A stretch of DNA of 64,000 nt, taken from positions 310,001 to 374,000 of the forward strand of contig CAWGZM010000008.1 in the NCBI GenBank assembly GCA_963827065.1. The letters run 5' to 3'. Positions 40,833-49,716 of the stretch are shown here, piece by piece. Each line of letters opens with the position of its first letter. Positions within the stretch are counted from its first letter, which is position 1. The notes under the pieces are model-generated. The model was not told the origin of the DNA. It did no database searches and saw only the letters and a program-made list of their open reading frames with translations. The DNA comes from JACVRW01 sp963827065. GTDB lineage: Bacteria > Actinomycetota > Thermoleophilia > Solirubrobacterales > Thermoleophilaceae. The position numbers and the translations under genes are program-made.

Positions 40833-41530
40833 GACTCCTCGCCCTCCTCGGCTGGCGCCTCGCCCTCGGCGGCCTCGGCGCCCTCCTCGCCCTCGGGAGC
40901 CTCCTCACCCTCGACGCCCTCGCCGACGAGCTCGGTCTCCTCCTCGATCTCGGGCTCCTCGACCTCGGTCGGGACGACGACCGTCGCGATGACGGTCTCC
41001 TCGGGGTCGTCGAGGAAGGTCACGCCCTCCGGCACCGGCACCTCGGAGAGGTTCATCGTGGCGGCGATCTCCATGCCGGAGACATCGACCGGCACGTACT
41101 CGGGAATCGCCGTCGGCAGCGCCTCGATGTTGAGCTGGTGGGTCACCTGCTCGAGCACGCCGCCCTCCTTGACGCCGGGCGACTCCTCGACGCCCTCGAC
41201 GTGGACGGCGACCGTGGTCTGGATCTTCTCGTCGAGCCGGACCTCGAGCAGGTCGATGTGGACGACCTCGCCGCGCACCGGGTGCAGCTGCTGGTCCTTC
41301 ACGATCACGGGCAGCGTGCGGCCGGCGACCTGGAGGTCGATCAGCGCCGACCCGTCGACGAGCACCTGGCGCAGCGCCCTGCTGTCAACCTTGAACGAGG
41401 TGGAGTCGCCGTCGCCCCCGCCGTAGACGACGCCCGGCACGAGGCCCTCGCGGCGTAGGCGGCGGACCGCGCGCGAGCCGCGCTCGGAGCGCTCGTCGGC
41501 GGTGAGTGTGGGTCGCTGTGAAGTGGCCAT
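40829..41530 (-). CDS. rplY: 50S ribosomal protein bL25, CTC form
   Basis: A 233-residue general-stress-type bL25. The N-terminal 5S rRNA-binding domain reads GSRAVRRLRREGLVPGVVYGGG and continues to about residue 95. The TL5/CTC C-terminal beta domain follows (IPEYVPVDVSGMEIAATMNL). A Glu-rich acidic tail of about 45 residues is longer than usual, as common in actinobacteria. The ATG at 41530 is unambiguous. It leads the rplY-pth-mfd-ppiC-mazG-eno-ftsB run. Confidence 0.95.
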   Translation of the reverse strand: MATSQRPTLTADERSERGSRAVRRLRREGLVPGVVYGGGDGDSTSFKVDSRALRQVLVDGSALIDLQVAGRTLPVIVKDQQLHPVRGEVVHIDLLEVRLDEKIQTTVAVHVEGVEESPGVKEGGVLEQVTHQLNIEALPTAIPEYVPVDVSGMEIAATMNLSEVPVPEGVTFLDDPEETVIATVVVPTEVEEPEIEEETELVGEGVEGEEAPEGEEGAEAAEGEAPAEEGEES

Positions 41531-41595
41531 GACGGCTGGCCAGTGTAGCGATGCGCCTGCCGCCGGTCCGCTCCCGGCGTGCCTATTCTGACCCT

Positions 41596-43032
41596 GTGGC
41601 ACGCCATGAGGACAGCTCGATCCCCACCGGCCGGATACGGCGCACGGCCCAGGTGGGATCGGTTGTCGGCACGCAGGGCGCCCGCTACGCCGGCACCCGC
41701 GCCGCCAACCTCGCTCGCTCCCCCGAGCAGGCCTCCGAGGCACTCGAGCAGCGTCATCTCGAGGCGGCCGAGCGGATGGTCGAGACGCTCGGGCGCATGA
41801 AGGGCGCCGCGATGAAGGTGGGCCAGCTCGCATCCTTCATCGACACGGAGTTCCTGCCGCCCGAGTACCGCGAGCTCTACCAGGAGCAGCTCGCCTCGCT
41901 GCGCTCGACGGCCCCGCCGATGCCCTGGAAGAAGGTGCGCGCCGTGCTCGACGAGGAGTGGGAGGAGCCGGTCGAGGAGCTCTTCGAGGACTTCGAGCAC
42001 GAGGCGGCGGCGGCCGCCTCGATCGGCCAGGTGCACCGCGCCGTGCTGCCCGACGGGCGACGCGTGGCCGTGAAGGTGCAGTACCCGGGCGTCGCGCGTG
42101 CGATCGCCGCGGACATGCAGAACGCCGGGCTGATCCTGCGGATGGCGAAGGCGCTGGCCCCCGGCCTCGACGCCGGCGCCGCCGCGGCCGAGCTGAAGGA
42201 GCGCGTGATGGAGGAGCTCGACTACGAGCTCGAGGCGCAGTCGCAGCGCGCCTTCGCGCGCGGCTACCGCGGGCATCCGTTCATCTTCGTCCCGGACGTC
42301 GTGACGCGGCTGTCGACGGAGCGGATCCTCGTCAGCGAATGGGTCGACGGCGCCGGCTTCGAGGAGCTGCGCGAGCTGCCGCAGGAGGAGCGCGACCGCT
42401 TCGGTGAGATCGTCTTCCGCTTCTGCTTCGGCTCGATCTACCACCTGCAGCACTTCAACGCCGACGCCCACCCCGGCAACTACCTGCTGCTGCCGGACGG
42501 GCGCGTGGCGTTCCTCGACTTCGGCATGACGAAGCAGCTCGACGGCGACCAGATCGAGCTCGAGATCGCAGCGCTCAAGGCGATCTTCGACGACGACCCC
42601 GAGGGCCTGCGCGTGGCGCTCCACGACCTCGGCTTCCTCAATCAGCCGCGCAAGGTCGATGCCGAGCTCTTGATGGAGCACGTGCGGGCCATCGGCGGCT
42701 GGTACATGGAGGACCGCGAGGTGACGATCGACTCAGCACGCGTGATGGAGGCGATCGCCGCGGTCTCGGACCCGCGCTCCTCGTTCTACCGGCTCATGCG
42801 GCGCGAGAACCTGCCCGCCAACGAGCTCATGGGCAGGCGCATGGAGTCCGGGGTGCTCGCGGTGCTCGGCCAGCTGAACGCGACCCGCAACTGGCACCGG
42901 ATCGGGTGCGAATGGTGGTTTGGCGGGCCGCCCGCGACCGAGCTCGGCCGCCGCGAACAGGCCTGGATACGGGCGCGCCTCGGCCGCTCGGCGGCCACGC
43001 GCCGTGCGAGCGGCCCGGCATCGGAGCCCTGA
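41596..43032 (+). CDS. ABC1/AarF/UbiB-family atypical kinase
   Basis: A 478-residue protein of the UbiB/ABC1 family. The KxGQ motif (MKGAAMKVGQLASF) and the ASIGQVHRAVL alanine-rich loop replace the usual P-loop. The ATP lysine is in RRVAVKVQYPG, the catalytic loop is HFNADAHPGNYLLL and the metal loop is VAFLDFGMTK. Such proteins support quinone or lipid metabolism by an ATPase/kinase activity. GTG 41596 is preferred to an upstream GTG-less extension at 41551 because of the sequence VARHEDSSIPTGR. It is the only + strand gene within the housekeeping block from 33 to 55 kb apart from a tRNA. Confidence 0.9.
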   Translation: MARHEDSSIPTGRIRRTAQVGSVVGTQGARYAGTRAANLARSPEQASEALEQRHLEAAERMVETLGRMKGAAMKVGQLASFIDTEFLPPEYRELYQEQLASLRSTAPPMPWKKVRAVLDEEWEEPVEELFEDFEHEAAAAASIGQVHRAVLPDGRRVAVKVQYPGVARAIAADMQNAGLILRMAKALAPGLDAGAAAAELKERVMEELDYELEAQSQRAFARGYRGHPFIFVPDVVTRLSTERILVSEWVDGAGFEELRELPQEERDRFGEIVFRFCFGSIYHLQHFNADAHPGNYLLLPDGRVAFLDFGMTKQLDGDQIELEIAALKAIFDDDPEGLRVALHDLGFLNQPRKVDAELLMEHVRAIGGWYMEDREVTIDSARVMEAIAAVSDPRSSFYRLMRRENLPANELMGRRMESGVLAVLGQLNATRNWHRIGCEWWFGGPPATELGRREQAWIRARLGRSAATRRASGPASEP

Positions 43033-43051
43033 GCGGCGGCCAGCCGGCCGC

Positions 43052-43504
43052 TCAGCCCGGCTTGATCGCCATGTCGATCACCACGAGGACCAGCACGGTG
43101 ATCTCGATGGAGTTGAAGAGCAGGATGCGCCTGATGCCCGACTGGGCCGTCTGCGATACCGGGCCCTCGGCGGCGATCGCCGCCTCGATCTTGCGCGACT
43201 GCTGCGGATAGAAGGCGAGCCCGAGCGCGAGGCTGAACAGCCAGCCGAGGAAGCCGAGCCCGATCCACATGTCGCCGTAGCTGTAGCCGACCTCCTCGAT
43301 GAGCAGGACGCCGGCGACGATCAGGATCAGGGCGAGCGGCGCGTAGAAGACGGTGCCGAGCGTCACGGCGTCGCGGTTGAAGGCGACGATGCGCTCGGGG
43401 TCTCCCGACTTCTGGACCCAGCGGCCGAGGATGTGCACGGACACGCCGCCGCCGACCCAGAGCACGGCACAGAGGATGTGGACGGCCAGATAGAGCTCGT
43501 ACAC
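43052..43504 (-). CDS. DUF2269 family membrane protein
   Basis: A 150-residue protein with four membrane helices, roughly 5-25, 48-70, 78-98 and 130-148. HILCAVLWVGGGVSVHIL and the FNSIEITVLVLVVIDMAIKPG end fit DUF2269, a small family of unknown function with conserved His residues that may bind haem or metal. It lies 7 bp after prs and is probably co-transcribed with it. The start is GTG 43504. Confidence 0.85.
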   Translation of the reverse strand: MYELYLAVHILCAVLWVGGGVSVHILGRWVQKSGDPERIVAFNRDAVTLGTVFYAPLALILIVAGVLLIEEVGYSYGDMWIGLGFLGWLFSLALGLAFYPQQSRKIEAAIAAEGPVSQTAQSGIRRILLFNSIEITVLVLVVIDMAIKPG

Positions 43505-43511
43505 AGGCTGC

Positions 43512-44546
43512 TCAGAAGAGCTGGTTCTCGCCGGCGAAGATCTCGGAGACCGAGTCGTCGACGAAGATGCGGCGGATGGAGTCCTCGAGGATGTCCGCGC
43601 AGGTCAGCTGCGTGACCAGCTCCGGGGCACCCTCGCGCAGCGGGACCGTGTCTGTCACGACGATGCCGGACAGCGGCCCGCTCTCGAGGATCTCATAGGC
43701 GCGCCCCGAGAAGAGCCCGTGCGTGGCGACCGCGAACACGCGCTCGGCGCCCTCGTCGAGCACCGTCTGGGCCGCCGCGCTGAGCGTGCTGCCGGTGCCG
43801 ATGATGTCGTCCACGATCACCGCGGTCTTGCCCTTGACGTCGCCGATCACGTAGCCGATCTCGGCGACCTGCTGCGCGGGCCGCTCCTTCTCCATCAGCG
43901 CGTACGGGGCGCCGACCTTCTGGGCGAACTTGCGCACGAGCTTCACGCGCCCGGCGTCCGGCGCGATGATCACGAGCTCCTGGTCGCCGAGCCGGTCCAT
44001 GACGAACTGCGTGAGGATCGGCATCGCGGTCATGTGGTCAACCGGCTTCGAGAAGAAGCCCTGCAGCTGGCCGGCGTGGAGGTCCATCGCCACGAGCCGG
44101 TCGGCGCCGGCGGTCTCGAGCACCTCGGCCACGAGCCGCGCGGAGATGGGCTCACGTGGAGCCGACTTCTTGTCCTGGCGCGAGTAGCCGTACCAGGGGG
44201 TGACGGCGACGATCCGGTGCGCCGAGGCGTGCTTGGCCGCATGGATCATGAGCAGGAGCTCCCAGAGCGCGTCGTTGACCGTGAGGCCCTCGCGCTCGGA
44301 GCCGCAGATCGACTGCACGATGAAGAGGTCGGCCCCGCGGATCGACTCGGCGTAGCGGCAGTACACCTCGCCGTCGGCGAACGTCTTGAGGCCTGCGTCG
44401 GTCAGCCCCACGCCCAGCTTCTCGGCGATCTTGCCGCCGAGCTCGAGGCTCGCCCGGCCGGCGGTGATCATCAGCCTCTTCTCGTAGCCGGCATGGATGC
44501 TCGTCGCCAGCGCTGGAGCAGTGGCCGTATCGAGGAGCTTGCTCAT
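43512..44546 (-). CDS. prs: Ribose-phosphate pyrophosphokinase
   Basis: A 344-residue PRPP synthase, slightly longer than usual owing to its N-terminal extension (LLDTATAPALATSIHAG). Motifs include YGYSRQDKKSAPREPISARLV, the flexible-loop region MDLHAGQLQGFFSKPVDHM and the PRPP-binding VIVDDIIGTGSTLSAA. It supplies PRPP for nucleotides, His and Trp. ATG 44546 overlaps the glmU stop by 4 bp, the classical glmU-prs pair. Confidence 0.96.
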   Translation of the reverse strand: MSKLLDTATAPALATSIHAGYEKRLMITAGRASLELGGKIAEKLGVGLTDAGLKTFADGEVYCRYAESIRGADLFIVQSICGSEREGLTVNDALWELLLMIHAAKHASAHRIVAVTPWYGYSRQDKKSAPREPISARLVAEVLETAGADRLVAMDLHAGQLQGFFSKPVDHMTAMPILTQFVMDRLGDQELVIIAPDAGRVKLVRKFAQKVGAPYALMEKERPAQQVAEIGYVIGDVKGKTAVIVDDIIGTGSTLSAAAQTVLDEGAERVFAVATHGLFSGRAYEILESGPLSGIVVTDTVPLREGAPELVTQLTCADILEDSIRRIFVDDSVSEIFAGENQLF

Positions 44547-45916
44547 TGCGGGTCCTCCTCTACGCGGTCCGCGTAACCCTCCACGTTTCTCTGCCTCTCC
44601 CGAGCGATCCCGAGCGCCCCCTCGGGAACATCGCCCGTGATGACCGAACCGGCCCCAGTGTACGACCGATCGCCGACGTCCACGGGAGCAATCAGGGACG
44701 TGTGCACGCCGGTCTTCGCGCTCTTTCCGATCTTCGTGCGGTGCTTCCTGCGCCCGTCGTAGTTCGCGGTGATGGTGCTGGCCCCGAGGTTCGCCTTCTC
44801 GCCGACCTCCGTGTCGCCGATGTAGGAGAGGTGGGGGACCTTGGCACCGGCGCCGATCTCCGAGTTCTTGACCTCCACGTACGTGCCGACCTTCGCCCCC
44901 GTGCCGACCACCGTGCCGGGGCGCAGGTACGCGAACGGCCCGATGATCGCGTCGTCGCCGATCTCGGCCTCGACCACGTAGGCCTGCCTGACCGTGGCGC
45001 CGCTGCCGGCGGTCGCGTCCTGGAGCGTCGTGTGCGGGCCGATCTCACAGCCCTCGCCCACGCGCGTGCTGCCGAGCAGGCTCACCCCCGGACCGATCGT
45101 GGTGTCCGCGCCGATCGTCACGGCCGCCTCGACGCGCGTGGTGTCCGGCTGCAGGAAGGTCACGCCCGCGCGCGCGTGGGCCTCGACGATGCGGCGTTGC
45201 GCGCGGGTCTCTACGTCCATGAGACCGGCCCGGTCGTTCACGCCGAGGGCGACTGCCGGATCGTCGGTCGCGTGTGTCGTCACCGTCCGGCCGCGGCCGA
45301 CCAGCACCGGCAGGGCTCCGGTGAGGTAGAGCTCGCCGTCCGTCAGCCCGACCTCGTCCAGCGCCGAGTAGAGCTCCTCCGCGTCGAACGCGTAGCCGCC
45401 GAGGTTGACCTCGCGGATCGCGAGCACCGCCGCCGGAAGGCCCTCGGTGTACTTGGTCTCGACGATCTCCTGGAAGCGTCCCTCGGAATCGCGCACGATG
45501 CGGCCGTACCCGCTGGGGTCGAGCTGGTCGGTGGTCAGGAGCGTCGCCGCGGCCCCGTCCGCGTGCTGAGCCGCGCGCAGCCCGGCGATCTGCTCCGCGG
45601 TGATGAGCGGGTGGTCGCCCGAGAGGACCACAAGCGAGCCGCCGTCGACCGCGTCACGTGCGGCGAGAACCGCGGCCGCCGTCCCCTCGCCCTCGTGCTG
45701 CTCGACGGCCTCTACGCCCTCAGGCAGGCCCTCCGCGACTCCCTCGCCCGGGCGCACCACGCAGAGCACCCGCTCGGCGCCCGCCTCACGCCCCGCATCC
45801 GTGACCCACTCGATCATCGGCTTTCCGCACACGTGGTGCAGCACCTTCGGCGTGTGGGAGTGCATGCGCGTGCCATGGCCGGCGGCCATGATCAGGACCG
45901 TGAAGGGCTCGGCCAT
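44543..45916 (-). CDS. glmU: Bifunctional GlmU (UTP-GlcNAc-1-P uridylyltransferase / GlcN-1-P acetyltransferase)
   Basis: A 457-residue bifunctional enzyme making UDP-GlcNAc for peptidoglycan. The N-terminal uridylyltransferase has VLIMAAGHGTRMHSHTPKVLH (7-27) and VLSGDHPLI. The C-terminal left-handed beta-helix, from about residue 255, carries the acetyltransferase residues in EVKNSEIG, LSYIGDTEVGEKANLGA and TANYDGRRKHRT. It is complete. The gene starts 58 bp from the tRNA-Gln on the opposite strand. Confidence 0.97.
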   Translation of the reverse strand: MAEPFTVLIMAAGHGTRMHSHTPKVLHHVCGKPMIEWVTDAGREAGAERVLCVVRPGEGVAEGLPEGVEAVEQHEGEGTAAAVLAARDAVDGGSLVVLSGDHPLITAEQIAGLRAAQHADGAAATLLTTDQLDPSGYGRIVRDSEGRFQEIVETKYTEGLPAAVLAIREVNLGGYAFDAEELYSALDEVGLTDGELYLTGALPVLVGRGRTVTTHATDDPAVALGVNDRAGLMDVETRAQRRIVEAHARAGVTFLQPDTTRVEAAVTIGADTTIGPGVSLLGSTRVGEGCEIGPHTTLQDATAGSGATVRQAYVVEAEIGDDAIIGPFAYLRPGTVVGTGAKVGTYVEVKNSEIGAGAKVPHLSYIGDTEVGEKANLGASTITANYDGRRKHRTKIGKSAKTGVHTSLIAPVDVGDRSYTGAGSVITGDVPEGALGIARERQRNVEGYADRVEEDPQ

Positions 45917-45974
45917 GGGCTCGTGAGCGTAGCGGTCGCGGCGCGCTGCCAGCGGCTACGCTCAGACCCGCCGT

Positions 45975-46046
45975 TGGGGGGTCGTCCAGCTGGCAGGACA
46001 CCGGGTTTTGGTCCCGGGAACGGGGGTTCGAGTCCCTCCCCCCCAG
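45975..46046 (+). tRNA. tRNA-Gln (TTG)
   Basis: A 72-nt cloverleaf. The acceptor TGGGGGG pairs with CCCCCCA (weak U1:A72 pair as in glutamine tRNAs), the anticodon loop TTTTGGT gives TTG, the T arm is GGGGGTTCGAGTCCCTC (one G-U pair) and the discriminator is G. CCA is not encoded. It lies between glmU and a PPOX-type gene, both on the - strand. Confidence 0.95.
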
Positions 46047-46052
46047 CTTCCG

Positions 46053-46523
46053 CTAGCTGCGGGTGATCGTGCGGACACCCTGCTCCGGCGTCCAGATCTC
46101 GATCACGAGGGCGTTGCGCTGGGCGTTGAGGCCGACCGTCGAGACCTCGCGCAGCTCGAGCCGGAAGCGATGCGACGGCTCCGAGGGCTCTTCGGCGTCG
46201 TTTTTCTCCCCGACTCGCTCCGGATCGGTGACCTCCTCGGCGATCCCGGCCAGCTTGGCGTCCCCTTCCCACTCCGCCGGCTCCGCGGAGCCGCTGTGGA
46301 GCGCGAAGCGCGGGTCGCGCTGCAGGTCGCGCGCCTTGAGCGCCTGCCACATCGAGCCGATCCAGAGCTCGCCGTCGGAGATTCTGCTCTCCGTCCCGGA
46401 GATGCGCGGCGACCCGTCGCGGCGCAGCGTGGCGATGGTCTTGTGCGTGTGGGCGTCGAGGCGGGCGCGCACACGCGCGGCGAGCTCGGGCGCCGCCTCC
46501 TCGAAGTCGTTCCAGCTGGCCAT
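46053..46523 (-). CDS. Pyridoxamine 5'-phosphate oxidase-fold protein
   Basis: A 156-residue split-barrel flavin-binding-fold protein. The N-terminal half with LDAHTHKTIATLRRDGSPRISGTES and GELWIGSMWQALKARDLQRDPRFALHS is typical of the actinobacterial PPOX class that uses FMN or F420. The C-terminal region RFRLELREVSTVGL is also normal. It is probably an oxidoreductase on a small molecule. It lies 7 bp after the PucR-type regulator gene. Confidence 0.88.
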   Translation of the reverse strand: MASWNDFEEAAPELAARVRARLDAHTHKTIATLRRDGSPRISGTESRISDGELWIGSMWQALKARDLQRDPRFALHSGSAEPAEWEGDAKLAGIAEEVTDPERVGEKNDAEEPSEPSHRFRLELREVSTVGLNAQRNALVIEIWTPEQGVRTITRS

Positions 46524-46530
46524 GCGCGGC

Positions 46531-47820
46531 CTAGCGGTCCTTGCGCTCGCGCGGCACGCGGCCCGCCTCGGTGCCGCGCTCCCGTGTGGGGCCGCCGGGC
46601 GCCTGGATGCCGAGCACGCGCATCGCCTTCAGCCCGAGCGACAGGCGCTCGCGCCCATCGGTCGAGGAGACGTCGAGCGAGGTCAGCTCCCTGACGCGTT
46701 CGAGGCGGTAGCGAACCGTGTGGCGGTGGGTGAAGAGCCGCTCGGCGGTCCGCGCCACGTTGCCGTCGGCGTCGAGGAAGGACTCGAGCGTGCGGACGAG
46801 CTCGGTCTCGTACTGGTCGTCGTAGACGACGAGCGGGGCGACCGTCTCGTCGAAGAAGCCGCGCAGCTCACCGGGGTCCTCGCTCATCGCCGGCAGCAGC
46901 AGCCTGTAGGCGCCCGTCTCCTCGAACGAAAGCTCTGCGAGGCCGCGGGCCTCGGCCACGTTGGCGGCGAGGAGCGCCTCGGCGCCGGCGCGGTGGAGGT
47001 CGGCCGGGTCACCCGTGTGCCGCGAGCGCGCGACCGTCAGCGCGAACCCCGCCAGGCTTGCCTCGAGCTCGCGCAGGACGGCGGCGGCCACGCGCCGTGC
47101 GGTGCTCGGCCCCGGCGTGAGGATCACGAGCTCCCGATCCGAACGCAGTCCGGCCAGCTCGTTCGGGCGGGCGCCGTGCGCCGCCGCCCAGCCGGCCTCG
47201 ACGAGCGCCGCCAGCGACGTGCGCTCGACCGCCCGCGCGCCGCGCTCGGCAAGTGTCAGGACGCGCGCTCGCCAGTCGCCCTCCTCGGGATGCTGTGGAC
47301 GCGCGCGCACGACCAAGGCGCTCGCGCCGTCCGAAAGGTCACAGCCGAGCTCCGCCGAGCGGGCGGCAATGTTCTCGCGATCGGTTATGCGGCGGGCGAG
47401 CAGGTCACCGAGGAAGTCGCCGACGGCCTCCTCGCTCGCGCGCTCGGGGGCCTTCGCGCGCTCGAGCTCGAGTCCGATCAGGTTGGCGACGAGCCGCAGG
47501 AGCGCGGGCGGCGGCGGCTCGCTGCGCGCCCGGAAGCGAAGCTGCCCGACCACGGCATCGGCCACGACCAGCTCAACCGTCTCCGTGTCGTCCTCGCCCG
47601 CCATCACCCGGCGTTCGTCCTCAGGCGACGAGCACGCCACGGCCAGGACGCTGCTCGAGGAGTCGAGCACGATCACGCTGGCGTCGAGAGCTCGCCCCGC
47701 CGCGCGCGTGACAGAGGGCAGTCCGGCGCCGGACTCGACGGCCTCGGAGACCTCGTCCAGCGCCTCGAGAAACGAACGCGGCTGAGCGGCCACGCCGACG
47801 GATGGACGGCTTGCGGCCAC
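46531..47820 (-). CDS. PucR-family transcriptional regulator
   Basis: A 429-residue regulator. The N-terminal 120 residues resemble a GAF-like sensor, followed by a GGDEF-like PucR middle domain. The C-terminal PucR helix-turn-helix (about 345-405) reads TLESFLDADGNVARTAERLFTHRHTVRYRLERV. PucR proteins control purine or other catabolic genes. The nearest candidate target is the adjoining PPOX-type gene; the Mo hydroxylase operon is 37 kb away with its own FadR-like regulator. Confidence 0.9.
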   Translation of the reverse strand: MAASRPSVGVAAQPRSFLEALDEVSEAVESGAGLPSVTRAAGRALDASVIVLDSSSSVLAVACSSPEDERRVMAGEDDTETVELVVADAVVGQLRFRARSEPPPPALLRLVANLIGLELERAKAPERASEEAVGDFLGDLLARRITDRENIAARSAELGCDLSDGASALVVRARPQHPEEGDWRARVLTLAERGARAVERTSLAALVEAGWAAAHGARPNELAGLRSDRELVILTPGPSTARRVAAAVLRELEASLAGFALTVARSRHTGDPADLHRAGAEALLAANVAEARGLAELSFEETGAYRLLLPAMSEDPGELRGFFDETVAPLVVYDDQYETELVRTLESFLDADGNVARTAERLFTHRHTVRYRLERVRELTSLDVSSTDGRERLSLGLKAMRVLGIQAPGGPTRERGTEAGRVPRERKDR

Positions 47821-47877
47821 CCACCGATCGTATCGACGCCCCGCATCTCGCGATGCGAAACCGCCGCAAATTGGACG

Positions 47878-48102
47878 CTACGCGTACGTGTCGTAGGTCC
47901 AGACGACGGCCAGGCCGATCGCCGTGCCGATTCCCAGCAGGGTGGCGAGGATGAAGAGCGTGAGGAAGCTCGCCGCGATCTTCTCCCACACGCGCCCGTA
48001 GCAGCGCCACGCGGGGATCAGGATCAGCATGATGTAGCAGGCGGCGACAAGGCCGCCCGCCAGCGCGATCGCGATCTCGGTGTTGGACAGGTCGAGGTTC
48101 AT
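47878..48102 (-). CDS. Small two-helix membrane protein
   Basis: A 74-residue protein with two hydrophobic helices (TEIAIALAGGLVAACYIMLILIPAW and LTLFILATLLGIGTAIGLAVVW) joined by a short loop containing WRCYGRVWEKI. ATG 48102 overlaps the stop of the DedA-PAP2 gene by 4 bp, implying coupling. Family not recognised. It may be a subunit or stabiliser of the upstream membrane enzyme. Confidence 0.8.
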   Translation of the reverse strand: MNLDLSNTEIAIALAGGLVAACYIMLILIPAWRCYGRVWEKIAASFLTLFILATLLGIGTAIGLAVVWTYDTYA

Positions 48103-49688
48103 CGCTCGGCGTGCACGAGCGGCGGCTCGGGCTCGCGCTGCCCGCCATTGTGGCGCACGTGGTTGACGATCAGGGCAATTGCGGCCAGCGCCGCGAAGAT
48201 CCCACTGCCGATCCCCCAACCGGCGGCCACGTCGGACCAGTAATGCGCGCGCAGGTAGATCCGCGAGAAGCCGATCGCCGCGGCCAGGACGATCGCGACC
48301 GTCACGAGTGTCGCGTTGACCGCCAGGCCGATGCGGCGGGTGACGATGAGCGCCACCGCGATCCAGACCGTCGCGTAGGCGGCGTGACCGCTCGGGAAGG
48401 ACGAGAGCGACGTCTCGACGAGCGGGCCGGCGGGCCGGGGCCGGTCGATCGCCGCCTTGGCGATATGCACCGCGGCGTAGATGAGGCCCGTCGCCCCGAT
48501 CAGGACGACGAGGTCGGTCCAGCGCCGGCGCGCGACCAGCAGCGCCGACGTGACCGCGACGAGCGCTAGCACCGTGGGAAGGGCGCCGAACGCGCTCACG
48601 ACCTTGGCGACGTCCACGAGCGCCGCGTTGTAGAGCTTGTCGGAGAGGTCGAGCAGCTCGGTGTCGAGGGGAGTCGGCCCAAGGTCGCTCGACAGCTCGA
48701 CGATGTAGAGCACGAAGACGAAGATCCCGACGCCCGCGACTGCGATGGCGGTCGAGAGCTCGAGCCCGAGCTCACCGGGGGTCACACGATTCCAGAGGAA
48801 GCGGAGCTCCGGCGCCACCGCGTCGTAGGCCGGCCGCAGGACCTTGCGGTAGAGCGGGCGCCCGACGACGAACAGCGGCCTGACGAGCGGATGGCGCTCG
48901 TGGGCGAGCAGCCACTGCTTGATCTCGTGGCGGCGTCTGTAGGCGACGACGATGCCGACGATCACCGCCACCGTTACGCCGAGGCCGAAGATCGCCTGGC
49001 CCGCCAGGTGCGCCACCCGGTCGAACGAGCGCCAGAAGATGTAGCCGAGCGTGCAGAAGATCGTCGCCCAGAGGCCGGTCCCGATGATGCTGTAGGGGAT
49101 GAAGCGCCTGTAGGAGAGGCCCGACGAGCCGGCGATGAAGGGCGCCAGCGCACGGACGAGGCCGATGAAGCGGCCGATCAGGATCGTCTTGCCGCCGTGC
49201 CGGTCGAAGTAGCCCTCCACCTGCTCGAGCCGCTCGTGCGTGATCTTGACACGCGGGCCGTGCTTCTCGAGGAACTTGCGCCCGAGCCGGCGGCCGATGT
49301 AGAAGCTGGTGGTGTCCCCGAGGATCGCGCAGATCCAGACGATCGCGATCAGCGGCAGCAACGAGATGGTGCCCTCGCCCGCGATCACCCCGCCCGCGAT
49401 CACCACCGTCTCGCCGGGCGCCACGAGCCCGACGAACGCGCCCGTCTCGAGGAAGGCCATCACGCCGACGAGCGCGTAGGTCCACGGGCCGAGCGCCTCG
49501 GCGATGTCCTCGATCACATCCTTCGGATCGGGGAGCTGGGACAGGACCCCGGTCGCGTAGACGCCCAGCGCGAGCGCGATCAGGATCGCGATCCCCTTGC
49601 GCTCGAGCGACAACCGCCGCCATCGCCAGACGACGTAGGCCGCGACCAGCACTGCCGCGACAGCGGCGATGACTTCGCGGGTGTCCAT
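48099..49688 (-). CDS. DedA-PAP2 phosphatase fusion membrane protein
   Basis: A 529-residue protein with two membrane domains. Residues about 60-245 are a DedA/SNARE-associated domain (FVGLVAPGETVVIAGG, GRFIGLVRALAPFIAGSSGL). Residues about 305-515 are a PAP2 lipid phosphatase with all three motifs: KAAIDRPRP, SSFPSGH and SRIYLRAHYWSDV. DedA proteins help transport undecaprenyl phosphate or other lipids, and PAP2 removes phosphate from lipid pyrophosphates; joined, they suggest recycling of a polyprenyl carrier or phospholipid. It has an extra 50-residue N-terminal helix pair. Confidence 0.92.
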   Translation of the reverse strand: MDTREVIAAVAAVLVAAYVVWRWRRLSLERKGIAILIALALGVYATGVLSQLPDPKDVIEDIAEALGPWTYALVGVMAFLETGAFVGLVAPGETVVIAGGVIAGEGTISLLPLIAIVWICAILGDTTSFYIGRRLGRKFLEKHGPRVKITHERLEQVEGYFDRHGGKTILIGRFIGLVRALAPFIAGSSGLSYRRFIPYSIIGTGLWATIFCTLGYIFWRSFDRVAHLAGQAIFGLGVTVAVIVGIVVAYRRRHEIKQWLLAHERHPLVRPLFVVGRPLYRKVLRPAYDAVAPELRFLWNRVTPGELGLELSTAIAVAGVGIFVFVLYIVELSSDLGPTPLDTELLDLSDKLYNAALVDVAKVVSAFGALPTVLALVAVTSALLVARRRWTDLVVLIGATGLIYAAVHIAKAAIDRPRPAGPLVETSLSSFPSGHAAYATVWIAVALIVTRRIGLAVNATLVTVAIVLAAAIGFSRIYLRAHYWSDVAAGWGIGSGIFAALAAIALIVNHVRHNGGQREPEPPLVHAER

Positions 49689-49716
49689 CGGGCGTGAGGG
49701 TACGGAAGCCGGCGGC

